NCBI RefSeq assembly: GCF_010915705.1
Contig: NZ_JAAIKE010000004.1
Location: 62,001-126,000, forward strand
DNA from: Pseudotabrizicola algicola
GTDB lineage: Bacteria; Pseudomonadota; Alphaproteobacteria; Rhodobacterales; Rhodobacteraceae
DNA length: 64,000 nt
Direction of reading: 5' to 3'
The translations under genes were made by a program, and so were the position numbers. Under the pieces are notes generated by a model, which did not search any database, was not told the origin of the DNA, and saw only the letters and a program-made list of their open reading frames with translations. This document shows, in pieces, positions 25,769-34,759 of this stretch (the stretch's first letter is position 1; each line of letters begins with the position of its first letter).

Positions 25769-27027
25769 CAGGCGGCGAGCCTTTCACGGATGCTCGCCAG
25801 ACCGGGGGCTTTTGCCACCGGGCCGTACATGGCAAGCGCGCTCTTGGCCCCTGCCAGATCGCCCGCAAAACGGCGCACATCGGCCATGGTGACGGAGTCG
25901 ATCTTGGCCACCGCTTCCTCGGCGGTGGGCACCCTGCCCCAGACCGCCAGCAGGCGCGCATTGCGCTCCGCACGGTTCGACGGGCTTTCCAGCCCCATCA
26001 GCAGGCCCGCCTTGAGCTGCGCGCGCGCCCGCGCGACCTCGGCTTCGGTCATGTCCTCGGCGGCGCGCTTCATCTCGTCGACCGTAAGCTGGGTCAGCGC
26101 GGCGATTTCCTCTTTCGAGGTGCCCGCATAGATGGTGATCGAGCCGGTATCCTCATAGGCGCCCGACTGGGCAAAGATCGAATAGCACAGCCCCCGTTCC
26201 TCGCGGATCTTCTGGAAAAGGCGCGAAGACATGCCGCCGCCCATCGTCATTGCGTAAACCTGTGCGGTATAGACATCGGGGTGACGATAGCCGGGGGCTT
26301 CCAGCGACAGGGCGAAATGCACCTGTTCCAGCTTTTTCACCTCGCGCCGCTCGCCGCCGATAAAGGCCGCAGGCTCCACCGCCGAAATGCCGCGCGCCGC
26401 AAGGTGCCCAAAGATCGCGCGGGCCTGATGCACGATGGCTTCATGGTCCACCCCGCCCGAAGCCGAAAGGATCATCTGGTCGGGCGCGTAATGCTGTCCG
26501 ACAAAGCCGCGCAGATCGTCGGCGGTAAAGCTGCTCACGCGCTCGGACGGACCAAGGATGGTGCGGCCAAAGGGCTGGTCGGGATAGCTGACCTCTTGCA
26601 ACCAGTCGAAGATGATATCGTCGGGCGTGTCCAGCGCCTGACCGATCTCCTGCAAGATCACATGCCGTTCGGTTTCGATCTCTTTGGGGTCGAACACCGG
26701 ATTCAGCACGATATCTGCAATCACATCCAGCGCCAGCGGCACATCCGCCACAAGGCAGCGCGCATAATAGGCTGTCATCTCCTTGGAGGTGTAGGCGTTG
26801 ATGTATCCGCCCACATCCTCGATTTCCTCGGCAATCTGCAAGGCGCTGCGCTTGGCCGTGCCTTTGAACGCCATATGCTCCAGAAAATGCGCGATGCCGT
26901 TCTGCTCGGGGCGTTCATGCCGCCCGCCCGCCATAACCCAGACCCCGACCGAGGCCGATTGCAGCCCCGGCATATGTTCGGTGACGATCTTCAGGCCATT
27001 GGGCAGGGTCGAGATTTGCAGGCTCAA
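25768..27027 (-). CDS. M16 family zinc peptidase (mitochondrial processing peptidase-like)
   Basis: A 419-residue pitrilysin-type metallopeptidase related to the mitochondrial processing peptidase beta subunit. The inverted zinc motif HFLEH is at residues 47-51, with the downstream Glu ligand expected in the EIEDVGGYINAYTSKE region. The start is a TTG at 27027, which overlaps the thrC stop by four bases (TTGA), with AAAGGA about seven bases upstream; no in-frame ATG occurs before the conserved core. It appears active and cytoplasmic (no signal peptide), and is cotranslated with thrC and the acetyltransferase. Confidence 0.92.
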   Translation of the reverse strand: MSLQISTLPNGLKIVTEHMPGLQSASVGVWVMAGGRHERPEQNGIAHFLEHMAFKGTAKRSALQIAEEIEDVGGYINAYTSKEMTAYYARCLVADVPLALDVIADIVLNPVFDPKEIETERHVILQEIGQALDTPDDIIFDWLQEVSYPDQPFGRTILGPSERVSSFTADDLRGFVGQHYAPDQMILSASGGVDHEAIVHQARAIFGHLAARGISAVEPAAFIGGERREVKKLEQVHFALSLEAPGYRHPDVYTAQVYAMTMGGGMSSRLFQKIREERGLCYSIFAQSGAYEDTGSITIYAGTSKEEIAALTQLTVDEMKRAAEDMTEAEVARARAQLKAGLLMGLESPSNRAERNARLLAVWGRVPTAEEAVAKIDSVTMADVRRFAGDLAGAKSALAMYGPVAKAPGLASIRERLAA

Positions 27028-28409
27028 GATGCGATCCTTTCGCGGATCAGGGATTGAAGGCGGCCAAGGTCATTGGGCACGCGGGTCAGCCGCTCGCGGC
27101 GGTCGAACAGATCGGCCATGCGCGGCGGCAGGTCGGGGCGCTGCCCGATGGCGTCCAGCACCGCGTCGGGGAACTTGGCCGGATGCGCGGTCGCCAGCGT
27201 GATCATCGGCGTGGCCCCCAGATGCTCGTTCGCCACCTTCACACCAACGGCGGAATGCGGGCACAGGATTTCTCCGGTGCGCACATATTCGCGCGTGATG
27301 GTGGCAGTCGTCTCTTCCTCGGAACAACGGCCCGAAGCAAAGGTCGAGCGCAGGCTTTCCAGCGCGCCCTGACTGATGTGGAAGCCACCCGATTTCATCT
27401 CGTCCATCAACTGGGCAATCGCCCGACCGTCACTGCCATAGGCATGGAACAGCGCGCGTTCGAAGTTCGACGAAACCTGAATATCCATCGACGGCGACAT
27501 CGAGGGTTTGACCCCGTTGGTCCGATATTCGCCCGAGGTCAGGGCGCGGTGCAGGATGTCATTGTGATTGGTGGCGATCACCAGCTTTTCGATCGGCAGC
27601 CCCATCTGCCGCGCGATATAGCCCGCGAAGATATCGCCGAAGTTGCCTGTCGGCACGGTAAAGCTGACTGCACGGTGCGGCGCGCCCAAGGACACGGCCG
27701 ACGAGAAGTAATAGACAACCTGCGCCAGAACCCGCGCCCAGTTGATGCTGTTCACCCCCGCAAGCTGCACTCCGTCGCGGAAAGCAAAATCGTTGAACAT
27801 ATCCTTCACGCGGGCCTGACAGTCGTCAAAATCGCCGTCCACCGCAAAGGCATGCACATTCGCCTCGGATGGCGTGGTCATCTGGCGGCGCTGCACCTCT
27901 GACACGCGGCCATGCGGATACAGGATGAACAGGTCCACATTGGCCAGCCCCCGGAACGCCTCCATCGCAGCCGATCCGGTGTCACCGCTCGTCGCGCCGA
28001 CAATCGTCACCCGCTCGCCCGACTTGGCAAGCGCCGCCTGCATCATCTGGCCGATGAGCTGCATGGCAAAGTCCTTGAAGGCCAAGGTGGGGCCGTGGAA
28101 CAGCTCCAGCAGGAAATGGTTCGGCCCCATCTGCACCAAAGGCGCGCGCGCCAGATGGCCAAAGGGCTTGTAGGCCGCCGCGATCAGCGCGCGGAATTCG
28201 TCATCGCCGAAGGTCTCGCCCAGATAGGGCCGCATCACCTTGAAGGCAATGTCCTCATAGCTGCACCCTGCAAGCGCCGCGATCTCCTCGCGCGCCATCA
28301 CGGGAATGGTTTGCGGCACATAAAGCCCGCCATCACGGGCAAGGCCGGTCATCATCGCCTCACCAAAGGTCAGGATCGGGGCGGTGCCACGGGTAGATAT
28401 GTATTTCAT
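27024..28409 (-). CDS. thrC: Threonine synthase
   Basis: A 461-residue PLP enzyme that converts O-phosphohomoserine to threonine. The PLP lysine is K112 in GPTLAFKDFAMQL, and the N-terminus MKYISTRGTAPILTFGEAM is typical of the long ThrC class. An ATG at 28409 preceded by AAGG with suitable spacing was preferred to the GTG one codon upstream. It sits between surf1 and the M16 peptidase gene, an order kept in many Rhodobacterales although the functions seem unrelated. Motifs and length are ordinary. Confidence 0.96.
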   Translation of the reverse strand: MKYISTRGTAPILTFGEAMMTGLARDGGLYVPQTIPVMAREEIAALAGCSYEDIAFKVMRPYLGETFGDDEFRALIAAAYKPFGHLARAPLVQMGPNHFLLELFHGPTLAFKDFAMQLIGQMMQAALAKSGERVTIVGATSGDTGSAAMEAFRGLANVDLFILYPHGRVSEVQRRQMTTPSEANVHAFAVDGDFDDCQARVKDMFNDFAFRDGVQLAGVNSINWARVLAQVVYYFSSAVSLGAPHRAVSFTVPTGNFGDIFAGYIARQMGLPIEKLVIATNHNDILHRALTSGEYRTNGVKPSMSPSMDIQVSSNFERALFHAYGSDGRAIAQLMDEMKSGGFHISQGALESLRSTFASGRCSEEETTATITREYVRTGEILCPHSAVGVKVANEHLGATPMITLATAHPAKFPDAVLDAIGQRPDLPPRMADLFDRRERLTRVPNDLGRLQSLIRERIAS

Positions 28410-28422
28410 CACAACCTTGCCT

Positions 28423-29106
28423 TCAAACCGTTCTGCGCCTGATACGCCACAGAAGATACGCTGTCATCCCCAACCATACGATCGCCAGCCCGAACCACTG
28501 CACCGCATAGCCCAGATGGTTGTTCGGAATCCCTTGGGTATCGACCGGCATCGGCTCGATTCCCGGCGCGGTCGGGGCGCGCGCGACCACAAGCAGCGGC
28601 TCGGCCCCCAGACGCGTCGCCATCTGCGCCACGTCCCGCGCGAACCAAAGGCCGGTTTTCGGGTCGGGGGGCGGCGTATAGCTGTCGACCTCATCGGGCC
28701 AATGCAGATTCCCGACCACCTCCGAGGCATCCGGTCCGCGCGGGGAAAGGCGCGCATCATCGGCGACAAAGCCGCGATCCACCAGAATACGGCGGCGGCT
28801 CGCGGTCTCGAACACCTCGATCACCCGCACCCCTGCGCCAATCTCCTTGCGGCTCACCAGAACCTCCAGCGCCTCGCCGGTAAAGCGCCCTGACAAAGCG
28901 ACCGGCAGGTAGCGGTCCGCCTCGGGGTCGGGCGCGGCGGGCAAGGGCACCGGATCGGCAACGATCCGCGCGGAGATATCGGCCAGAATCGCCTCTTTCC
29001 ATGCCTGCCGCTCCAGTTGCCACAGACCCAGACCGGCAAGGAAGGCGGCGCCGATCAGGCCAAACAGCAACGGAAGGATCATACGGCGGAAGATGGGGGC
29101 AGTCAT
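28423..29106 (-). CDS. SURF1 family cytochrome oxidase assembly protein
   Basis: A 227-residue inner-membrane protein that helps insert heme a into subunit I of aa3 oxidase. One transmembrane helix lies at the N-terminus (about 8-28) and another near the C-terminus (about 205-222). The periplasmic domain between them has the conserved GRFTGEALEVLVSRKEIGAGVRV and VDRGFV segments. It comes after coxC in the oxidase cluster, but a strong hairpin with a T-tract lies directly upstream, so expression may be lower or separately driven. Confidence 0.92.
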   Translation of the reverse strand: MTAPIFRRMILPLLFGLIGAAFLAGLGLWQLERQAWKEAILADISARIVADPVPLPAAPDPEADRYLPVALSGRFTGEALEVLVSRKEIGAGVRVIEVFETASRRRILVDRGFVADDARLSPRGPDASEVVGNLHWPDEVDSYTPPPDPKTGLWFARDVAQMATRLGAEPLLVVARAPTAPGIEPMPVDTQGIPNNHLGYAVQWFGLAIVWLGMTAYLLWRIRRRTV

Positions 29107-29120
29107 CGCTTGCAGTCTCC

Positions 29121-29151
29121 AAACGAAAAGCGCGGACCCTATGGCCCGCGC
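29121..29151 (-). terminator. Rho-independent terminator between coxC and surf1
   Basis: On the minus strand GCGCGGGCC-ATAG-GGTCCGCGC (nine pairs, one of them G-U) is followed by TTTTCG. It lies after coxC and only 15 bases before the surf1 start, so it can end or attenuate the oxidase transcript. Confidence 0.75.
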
Positions 29152-29201
29152 CTTGTGGTGCAGTCAAGGGGCCGGATGGCCCCCCGAGAGAGGTGCAGGG
29201 C

Positions 29202-30002
29202 CTACTGGCCCCAGACGTAGATCGAGGCGAAGAGGAACAGCCAGACCACGTCGACAAAGTGCCAGTACCAGGCCGCCGCCTCAAAGCCGACGTGCTTTTC
29301 CGGCGTGAAATGGCCCTTCAGCGCGCGGATCAGGCAAACCAGCAAAAAGATGGTGCCGATCACCACATGCAGCCCGTGGAAGCCGGTCGCCATGAAGAAG
29401 TTCGCGCCATAGATGTTGCCGGCAAAGCCGAAGGCCGCGTGGCTGTATTCATAGGCCTGCAGGATCGTGAAGAACACGCCCAGCACGATGGCAAGGGTCA
29501 ACCCGTTCACAAGGTCCTTGCGGTTGTTCTCATGTGCGATGGCATGGTGGGCCCAAGTCGCTGCCGCACCCGAGCAGAGCAGCACCAGCGTGTTGATCAG
29601 CGGCAGGTGCCACGGGTCGAAGGTTTCGATCCCGGCCGGCGGCCACTGGCCATCCTGGATGGGCGAAAGCGGCCCCATCGGATACATCGCGTGCTTGAAG
29701 AACGACCAGAACCATGCCGCGAAGAACATGACCTCGGACATGATGAACATGATGAAGCCATAGCGCAGGCCGATCACCACAACCGGGGTGTGATCGCCGT
29801 CATGGCTTTCCTTGACCACATCCGCCCACCAGGCGAACATCACATACAAGACACCGACAAAGCCGATCAGGCCCACCCAAGGCCCCGAGCCGTGCATCCA
29901 GAGCACAGCGCCATACAGCATGACGAAAGCTGCCAGCGCGGCCAGAAACGGCCAGATCGACGGCGGCAAGATGTGGTAGTCGTGGTTCTTGGCGTGGGCC
30001 AT
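29202..30002 (-). CDS. coxC: Cytochrome c oxidase subunit III
   Basis: A 266-residue integral membrane subunit of the aa3-type cytochrome c oxidase with seven predicted helices. Recognisable blocks are [20 protein letters not shown] at the N-terminus, [22 protein letters not shown], and the C-terminal [11 protein letters not shown] with [14 protein letters not shown]. It follows ctaG by 25 bases on the same strand. Subunit I (ctaD/coxA) is not in the window, which is usual in this lineage. Confidence 0.97.
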   Translation of the reverse strand: MAHAKNHDYHILPPSIWPFLAALAAFVMLYGAVLWMHGSGPWVGLIGFVGVLYVMFAWWADVVKESHDGDHTPVVVIGLRYGFIMFIMSEVMFFAAWFWSFFKHAMYPMGPLSPIQDGQWPPAGIETFDPWHLPLINTLVLLCSGAAATWAHHAIAHENNRKDLVNGLTLAIVLGVFFTILQAYEYSHAAFGFAGNIYGANFFMATGFHGLHVVIGTIFLLVCLIRALKGHFTPEKHVGFEAAAWYWHFVDVVWLFLFASIYVWGQ

Positions 30003-30027
30003 TGTGGGTTCCCTCGGTTCTTTTTTG

Positions 30028-30597
30028 TCAGTTTACATTGCCCGCAGGCTCGGCGGCAAGCGCCGCCTGCTCTTCGGGCAAGGGTGTTTCGTAAAAGGTA
30101 TAGGACAGCGTGATTTCTTTCACGAACTTGCCTTCACGATCCTTGACGATCGCGGGGTCCACAAAAAAGCTCACCGGCATCTGGACGGTTTCACCGGGCT
30201 GCAAGACCTGCTCTGTAAAGCAGAAACACGCGATCTTGGCGAAATAGCCGCCCGCGGCATCCGGCGTGACGTTATAGCTGGCGGTGCCCGCAATGGGGCG
30301 GTCGGTCGGGTTATGCGCCTCGTAGAAGGCAAGGGCATTCTCGCCGATCCGCACGGTCATCGTGCGCTGCACCGGCTTGAAATTCCAAGCCATCCCGCCC
30401 GAGGTAGACCCGTCGAACCGGATCTGGATGGTCTGATCCAGTATCGTATCGGGCGCGGCCTCGGCCACAGAGGTGGTGCCACCGAATCCGGTCACGCGGC
30501 AGAACCAGTCATAAAACGGCACCGCCGCAAAGGACAACGAGGCCATGACCACCACAACTCCGGCCAGCTTGGCGGCGGTTTTCACGGTCTGGTTCAT
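30028..30597 (-). CDS. ctaG: Cytochrome c oxidase assembly protein CtaG (Cox11)
   Basis: A 189-residue copper chaperone that delivers Cu to the CuB site of subunit I. One N-terminal membrane anchor (about 9-27) is followed by a periplasmic immunoglobulin-like domain with the copper motif C124/C126 in [10 protein letters not shown]. The start overlaps the stop of the small CoxF-like gene by four bases (ATGA). Length and motifs match Rhodobacter and Paracoccus CtaG. Confidence 0.96.
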   Translation of the reverse strand: MNQTVKTAAKLAGVVVVMASLSFAAVPFYDWFCRVTGFGGTTSVAEAAPDTILDQTIQIRFDGSTSGGMAWNFKPVQRTMTVRIGENALAFYEAHNPTDRPIAGTASYNVTPDAAGGYFAKIACFCFTEQVLQPGETVQMPVSFFVDPAIVKDREGKFVKEITLSYTFYETPLPEEQAALAAEPAGNVN

Positions 30598-30794
30598 GGT
30601 TGTGTGCCTCCTGTCACGGGGCGGTCCATTTCTGGCCGCACGGTATGGTCAAATGCCTGCATCGGATCGCCCCGCGTGACCTTGACGACGGTCAGCGCAA
30701 ACACCAGCGCTACAAAGGCAACCAGCGTCACGCCCAGCCCCACATTGCGCGAAAACCGCCGCTGGTGCAGTTCGTGATCGGGCCGAAAGCTCAT
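30594..30794 (-). CDS. Small membrane protein of the oxidase cluster (CoxF-like)
   Basis: A 66-residue protein with a polar, Arg/His-rich N-terminus ([19 protein letters not shown]), one transmembrane helix (about 20-42) and a short C-terminal tail. Genes of this size and topology between ctaB and ctaG are often annotated coxF in Alphaproteobacteria; function is not established. The ATG at 30794 overlaps the ctaB stop (ATGA) and its own stop overlaps ctaG, so it is real and translationally coupled. An ATG two codons upstream is an alternative start. Confidence 0.8.
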   Translation of the reverse strand: MSFRPDHELHQRRFSRNVGLGVTLVAFVALVFALTVVKVTRGDPMQAFDHTVRPEMDRPVTGGTQP

Positions 30795-31726
30795 GCCCAC
30801 CCCCCCAGCCCGTAGGTCTTGAGCATGGCTTCGACCAGAAAGGCCGCGAAATGGGCGAAAAGATAGAGAAGCGAGAACTTGAAAACCTTCTTCTCCACCG
30901 CGTATTTGTCGGCCTCGGCCACCGGCTCGGCGCGCTTCCAGATGTCATAGGCGCCCTTGAGGAACACCGCATTCAGCAAGAGCGCCACCGCCAGCGTGAA
31001 CGGTCCGCCAATGCCGGTCAGCGCCGACCAGATCGACACCGGAGCCAGCAACACCGTGTAGATCAGGATCTGCCGCCGCGTCTCCGCCCGCCCGTGCGTG
31101 ACCGTCAGCATCGGCACACCGGCCTTGTGATAGTCTTCCTTCATGAACAGCGCGAGCGCCCAGAAATGGGGCGGCGTCCACATGAAGATGAGGCCGAACA
31201 TCAGCGCCGATTCAATCGACACACCGCCCGTGGCAACCGCCCAGCCGATCATGGGCGGAAATGCACCCGCAGCGCCGCCGATCACGATGTTCTGCGGCGT
31301 AAGCCGCTTGAGCCACATCGAGTAGACAACCGCATAGAAAAAGATGGTGAAGGCCAGAAGCCCCGCCGCAAACAGGTTGGCCGCCAGTGCCAGCATCACC
31401 ACCGCGATGCCGGACAGGGCCAGCCCGAGGCCAAGGGCCTCACCCGCCTGCACCTTGCCCGCAGGCACCGGGCGCGACCGCGTGCGGTTCATCACCGCGT
31501 CGATATCGGCATCCCACCACATGTTCAGCGCGCCCGAGGCCCCTGCCCCCAGCGCAATGAAAAGGATCGCGGCAAATCCGACGACCGGATGCACACCAAC
31601 TGGGGCCACGAGCAGCCCGACGAGCGCGGTGAACACAACAAGCGACATCACGCGCGGCTTGAGCAAAGCGACATAGTCGCCAAACTGCGCCTCTCCGCTT
31701 TGTGGGTAGGCTTGAACGTCGCTCAT
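30791..31726 (-). CDS. ctaB: Protoheme IX farnesyltransferase (heme O synthase)
   Basis: A 311-residue UbiA-type prenyltransferase with about nine helices that adds a farnesyl group to heme b to give heme O, precursor of heme a. The Asp-rich motif [19 protein letters not shown] binds the prenyl diphosphate, and the second conserved loop [14 protein letters not shown] is present. It is coupled to the CoxF-like gene by an ATGA overlap and lies 70 bp after coxB, with a hairpin between. Confidence 0.97.
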   Translation of the reverse strand: MSDVQAYPQSGEAQFGDYVALLKPRVMSLVVFTALVGLLVAPVGVHPVVGFAAILFIALGAGASGALNMWWDADIDAVMNRTRSRPVPAGKVQAGEALGLGLALSGIAVVMLALAANLFAAGLLAFTIFFYAVVYSMWLKRLTPQNIVIGGAAGAFPPMIGWAVATGGVSIESALMFGLIFMWTPPHFWALALFMKEDYHKAGVPMLTVTHGRAETRRQILIYTVLLAPVSIWSALTGIGGPFTLAVALLLNAVFLKGAYDIWKRAEPVAEADKYAVEKKVFKFSLLYLFAHFAAFLVEAMLKTYGLGGWA

Positions 31727-31747
31727 TCTCTATCCTTGGCTTAGGGA

Positions 31748-31771
31748 AATGGCCCCGGCTAAGGGGCCATT
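31748..31771 (-). terminator. Hairpin between coxB and ctaB (possible partial terminator)
   Basis: AATGGCCCC and GGGGCCATT form a perfect 9-bp stem around a 6-base loop in the coxB-ctaB gap. On the minus strand it is followed by only TTCCC, a poor T-tract, so it probably slows RNA decay from the 3' end or attenuates read-through. Either would raise coxB over the assembly genes. Confidence 0.55.
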
Positions 31772-31796
31772 CACATCGCTTGCCCGCAAAAGGGGA

Positions 31797-32744
31797 TCAG
31801 TTGTTGGCGGCCAGTTTCACGGCCGAATAGGCTTCGATGTCGGCGGCCGACAGGACAACATCCCCGGCCTGTGCAGCGGCGAGCCACTGGGCGTAGACCT
31901 CTTCCGAGACGACCTTCACCGTGATCGGCATATAGGCATGGGCAATGCCGCACAGTTCCGAGCACTGGCCGAAATAGACGCCTTCCCGCTCGGCCTTGAA
32001 CCACAGTTGCGCCAGACGGCCCGGCACCGCGTCCTGCTTCACACCGAAGGCGGGGATGGTCCACGAATGGATCACATCGGCGGCGGTCACCTGCATCACC
32101 ACCGTCTTGCCGACGGGAACGACGACAGCGGTATCGGTGGCCAGCAGGAACTCGCGGTCACTGTATCCGGCGGCAGCCAGTTGCGCCGAGACTTCCGGCG
32201 TCAGGCGGTTGTCGCCCCCCGTCGCGGGTGCGCCGATCATGAAGCTTTCGAAGGCAACAGGCGTCGCGCCTTCCGCGTTCGGCTCGTTGATGCCATCGTC
32301 GACATATTCATAGCCCCAGTACCACTGGAAGCCGGTCACCTTGATGGTGATGTCGCCCACAGGAATTTCCTGCTGTTTGAACAGCACGGGCAGAGAAAAC
32401 GCGCCGATGAACACAAGGATCAGGATCGGCACCACCGTCCACGCCACTTCCAGAGGGGAATTGTGGGTGAATGTCGCGGGCTTGGGGTTCCGTTTCTGAT
32501 TGTAGCGGATGATCACCCAGATCAGCAGCGCGGTGACAAAGATTGTGATCACGGTGATGATCACCAGCATCATCCAGTCCAGCCCCTGCAAATCGCGGGC
32601 AAGTTCAGTGGCCGCAGGCTGAAATCCGGTGCCCCTGTCAACAGGAGTCCCCACAATTTCAAGACCCTGCGCAACAGCAGCACTGCCCGACATCAGGCCT
32701 GCAACACTGGCGGCGACCCCGCCGATTTGGTTCCAAAGACGCAT
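31797..32744 (-). CDS. coxB: Cytochrome c oxidase subunit II
   Basis: A 315-residue subunit II of aa3 oxidase. A cleavable signal peptide is followed by two transmembrane helices (about 55-78 and 103-122) and the periplasmic CuA domain. CuA ligands are visible: H226 in IHSW, C261 and C265 in CSELC, H269 and M272 in GIAHAYM. The [10 protein letters not shown] aromatic segment for electron entry is intact. It is the first gene of the minus-strand oxidase cluster, and its promoter must lie in the gap shared with tldD. Confidence 0.97.
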   Translation of the reverse strand: MRLWNQIGGVAASVAGLMSGSAAVAQGLEIVGTPVDRGTGFQPAATELARDLQGLDWMMLVIITVITIFVTALLIWVIIRYNQKRNPKPATFTHNSPLEVAWTVVPILILVFIGAFSLPVLFKQQEIPVGDITIKVTGFQWYWGYEYVDDGINEPNAEGATPVAFESFMIGAPATGGDNRLTPEVSAQLAAAGYSDREFLLATDTAVVVPVGKTVVMQVTAADVIHSWTIPAFGVKQDAVPGRLAQLWFKAEREGVYFGQCSELCGIAHAYMPITVKVVSEEVYAQWLAAAQAGDVVLSAADIEAYSAVKLAANN

Positions 32745-32902
32745 GTTCTGTTCCCGTTATCTCTACGGCTTGGGTGCCGCTTGCCAGAATACCACCGAAA
32801 GCGCATGGTTGAGCCGCGATAGAATCCCGTTGTTTCCGGCTGTCTTGAAACCATATTAGGGTGTCTGCCACAAGAGAAACCGTTGCGACATAGCAGCGCC
32901 AT

Positions 32903-32916
32903 TTGACTCAGATCAA
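32903..32916. promoter_or_regulatory. FNR-type site candidate TTGAC-N4-ATCAA
   Basis: TTGACTCAGATCAA differs by one base from the FNR/FnrL consensus TTGAT-N4-ATCAA. It lies in the divergent gap, about 160 bp upstream of coxB and 11 bases before the tldD start. It could link oxygen to oxidase expression, but its closeness to tldD weakens the case. Confidence 0.45.
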
Positions 32917-32927
32917 GGACAGCCTAG

Positions 32928-34349
32928 ATGACCGAACAGCCATTCCGCCCCTTTGAAACCCATCTGGACGAGGCGGCGGCACTGGCGATCCTGCGCGCGG
33001 CAACGCAAGGGGCCGAGGATGGCGAGCTGTTTCTGGAGCGGCGGCGGTCCGAGGCGATCGTGCTCGATGATGGCCGGATCAAGACCGCCTCTTACGACGC
33101 CTCCGAAGGCTTTGGCCTGCGCGCGGTCAAGGGCGAGGTGGCAGGCTATGCCCATGCCACAGAGATAAGCGAATCCGCGCTGCGCCGCGCCTCGGAAACC
33201 GCAAGGCTCGCGGTGGGCGATGGTGGCGGGGTCCTTGCCCCCCCGCCCCAAGGCACCAATGTGAAGCTATATGGCGACGCCGATCCGATGGCGGATGCCA
33301 CTTTCGCGGTCAAGATCGAGATGCTGCGCGAGATCGATGCCTTCGCCCGCGACCTCGATCCGCGTGTCATTCAAGTGTCCGCCACCATCGCCGCCTCTTA
33401 TCAGGAGGTGGAAATCCTGCGTCCCGAGGGCCTTCGCGTGCGCGATGTGCGCCCGATGACACGGCTCAACATCTCGGTGATCGTGGAGCAGAACGGGCGG
33501 CGCGAGCAGGGCGGCATGGGCGGCGGCGGCCGCTTTGGCCTCAAGGCACTCATGGAGCCCGGCCACTGGCAACCCGTGGTGCGCGAGGCGCTGCGCATCG
33601 CCCTCGTCAACCTCGAGGCCGTTCCCGCCCCGGCGGGCGTGATGGATGTCGTCCTCGGCCCCGGCTGGCCGGGCATCTTGCTGCATGAAGCCATCGGGCA
33701 CGGGCTGGAAGGCGACTTCAACCGCAAGAAGACCTCGGCCTTCGCGGGGCTGATGGGCCAGCAGATCGCGGCGCGCGGGGTCACCGTGCTGGATGACGGC
33801 ACCATCCCCGACCGTCGCGGCAGCATCTCGATCGATGACGAAGGCACCGCCTCGGCCCGCAACGTGCTGATCGAGGACGGGATTCTGGTGGGCTACATGC
33901 AGGACCGCCAGAATGCGCGGCTGATGGGCGTCGCTCCCACCGGCAACGGGCGGCGCGAAAGCCATGCCCATATCCCGATGCCGCGCATGACCAACACCTA
34001 TATGCTGGCCGGACAGGATGACCCCAAGGACATTCTGGCCAGCCTCAAGGACGGCATCTACGCCGTCGGCTTCGGCGGCGGTCAGGTCGATATCACCAGC
34101 GGCAAATTCGTGTTTTCCTGCACCGAGGCTTACCGCGTCCAGAACGGCCGCGTCGGCGCGCCCGTCAAGGGGGCGACCCTCATCGGGGACGGGGCCACCG
34201 CGCTTAAACACATCCGCGCCATCGGCAGTGATCTGGCGCTCGATCCCGGCATCGGCAATTGCGGCAAGGCAGGGCAATGGGTGCCGGTGGGCGTGGGCCA
34301 GCCCAGCCTCCTGATCGGCGGGCTGACGGTGGGCGGCTCCGCAGCGTGA
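32928..34349 (+). CDS. tldD: Metalloprotease TldD
   Basis: A 473-residue TldD subunit of the TldD/TldE(PmbA) protease, which processes small modified peptides and antitoxins. The zinc motif HEAIGH is at residues 253-258, followed by GLEGDFNRKKTSAFAG and the conserved Gly-rich C-terminal blocks (PRMTNTYM, VFSCTEAY). The partner TldE/PmbA is not in the window. Its stop overlaps the GTG of the next gene by four bases (GTGA). Confidence 0.96.
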   Translation: MTEQPFRPFETHLDEAAALAILRAATQGAEDGELFLERRRSEAIVLDDGRIKTASYDASEGFGLRAVKGEVAGYAHATEISESALRRASETARLAVGDGGGVLAPPPQGTNVKLYGDADPMADATFAVKIEMLREIDAFARDLDPRVIQVSATIAASYQEVEILRPEGLRVRDVRPMTRLNISVIVEQNGRREQGGMGGGGRFGLKALMEPGHWQPVVREALRIALVNLEAVPAPAGVMDVVLGPGWPGILLHEAIGHGLEGDFNRKKTSAFAGLMGQQIAARGVTVLDDGTIPDRRGSISIDDEGTASARNVLIEDGILVGYMQDRQNARLMGVAPTGNGRRESHAHIPMPRMTNTYMLAGQDDPKDILASLKDGIYAVGFGGGQVDITSGKFVFSCTEAYRVQNGRVGAPVKGATLIGDGATALKHIRAIGSDLALDPGIGNCGKAGQWVPVGVGQPSLLIGGLTVGGSAA

Positions 34350-34759
34350 GCCTGATCTACTCGCCAGAGCAGTTGCAAACGCCCTGGCGCGATCTGCTGA
34401 CCGCCGCGGTCGTCGCGGTGCTTTTGCCCGCAGCGACCGGCGTGCTCTGCCTTGGCCTGCTCCGGCTGGCAGGCCCGGCCCTTCCGCCGGCGCAGGGGCT
34501 CGCGCTCTGGGTGACGGGCACCGCGCTCATGCTCTCGCCCCTCCTCAGCCTTGCGGGAATGATCCTCGCCCTGCCCGTCGCATCGCTTCTCATCCGGCTT
34601 GGCTGGTTTGGCTGGCTGCCCGCAGCCGCCACCGGCCTCGCGATCGGCGGCGCGATCGGTGCAATGGCAGATTTTGCCCCCAGTGCCGTCTCGGGGGCGA
34701 TGATCCTGCTGATCCTGCGCGCGGTTCTGGGCATATTGCGCCCGATGCGGCCCGCCTAG
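34346..34759 (+). CDS. Small integral membrane protein, unknown function
   Basis: A 137-residue hydrophobic protein with about four transmembrane helices (near 18-40, 50-72, 75-98 and 105-132) and no family I can name. The GTG at 34346 overlaps the tldD stop (GTGA), which indicates translational coupling and supports this start over an ATG deep inside tldD. Its own TAG overlaps the stop of the convergent deacetylase-like gene by three bases. Nothing else indicates function. Confidence 0.7.
   Translation: MSLIYSPEQLQTPWRDLLTAAVVAVLLPAATGVLCLGLLRLAGPALPPAQGLALWVTGTALMLSPLLSLAGMILALPVASLLIRLGWFGWLPAAATGLAIGGAIGAMADFAPSAVSGAMILLILRAVLGILRPMRPA

Noticed and set aside
27000-28440. Threonine-related riboswitch or leader attenuator upstream of thrC
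   Set aside because: Only 13 bases separate thrC from the surf1 stop; there is no room for a leader.
32745-32927. A second, closer regulatory palindrome for coxB
   Set aside because: Apart from the FNR-like site, no symmetric motif or clear -35/-10 pair could be found in the gap.
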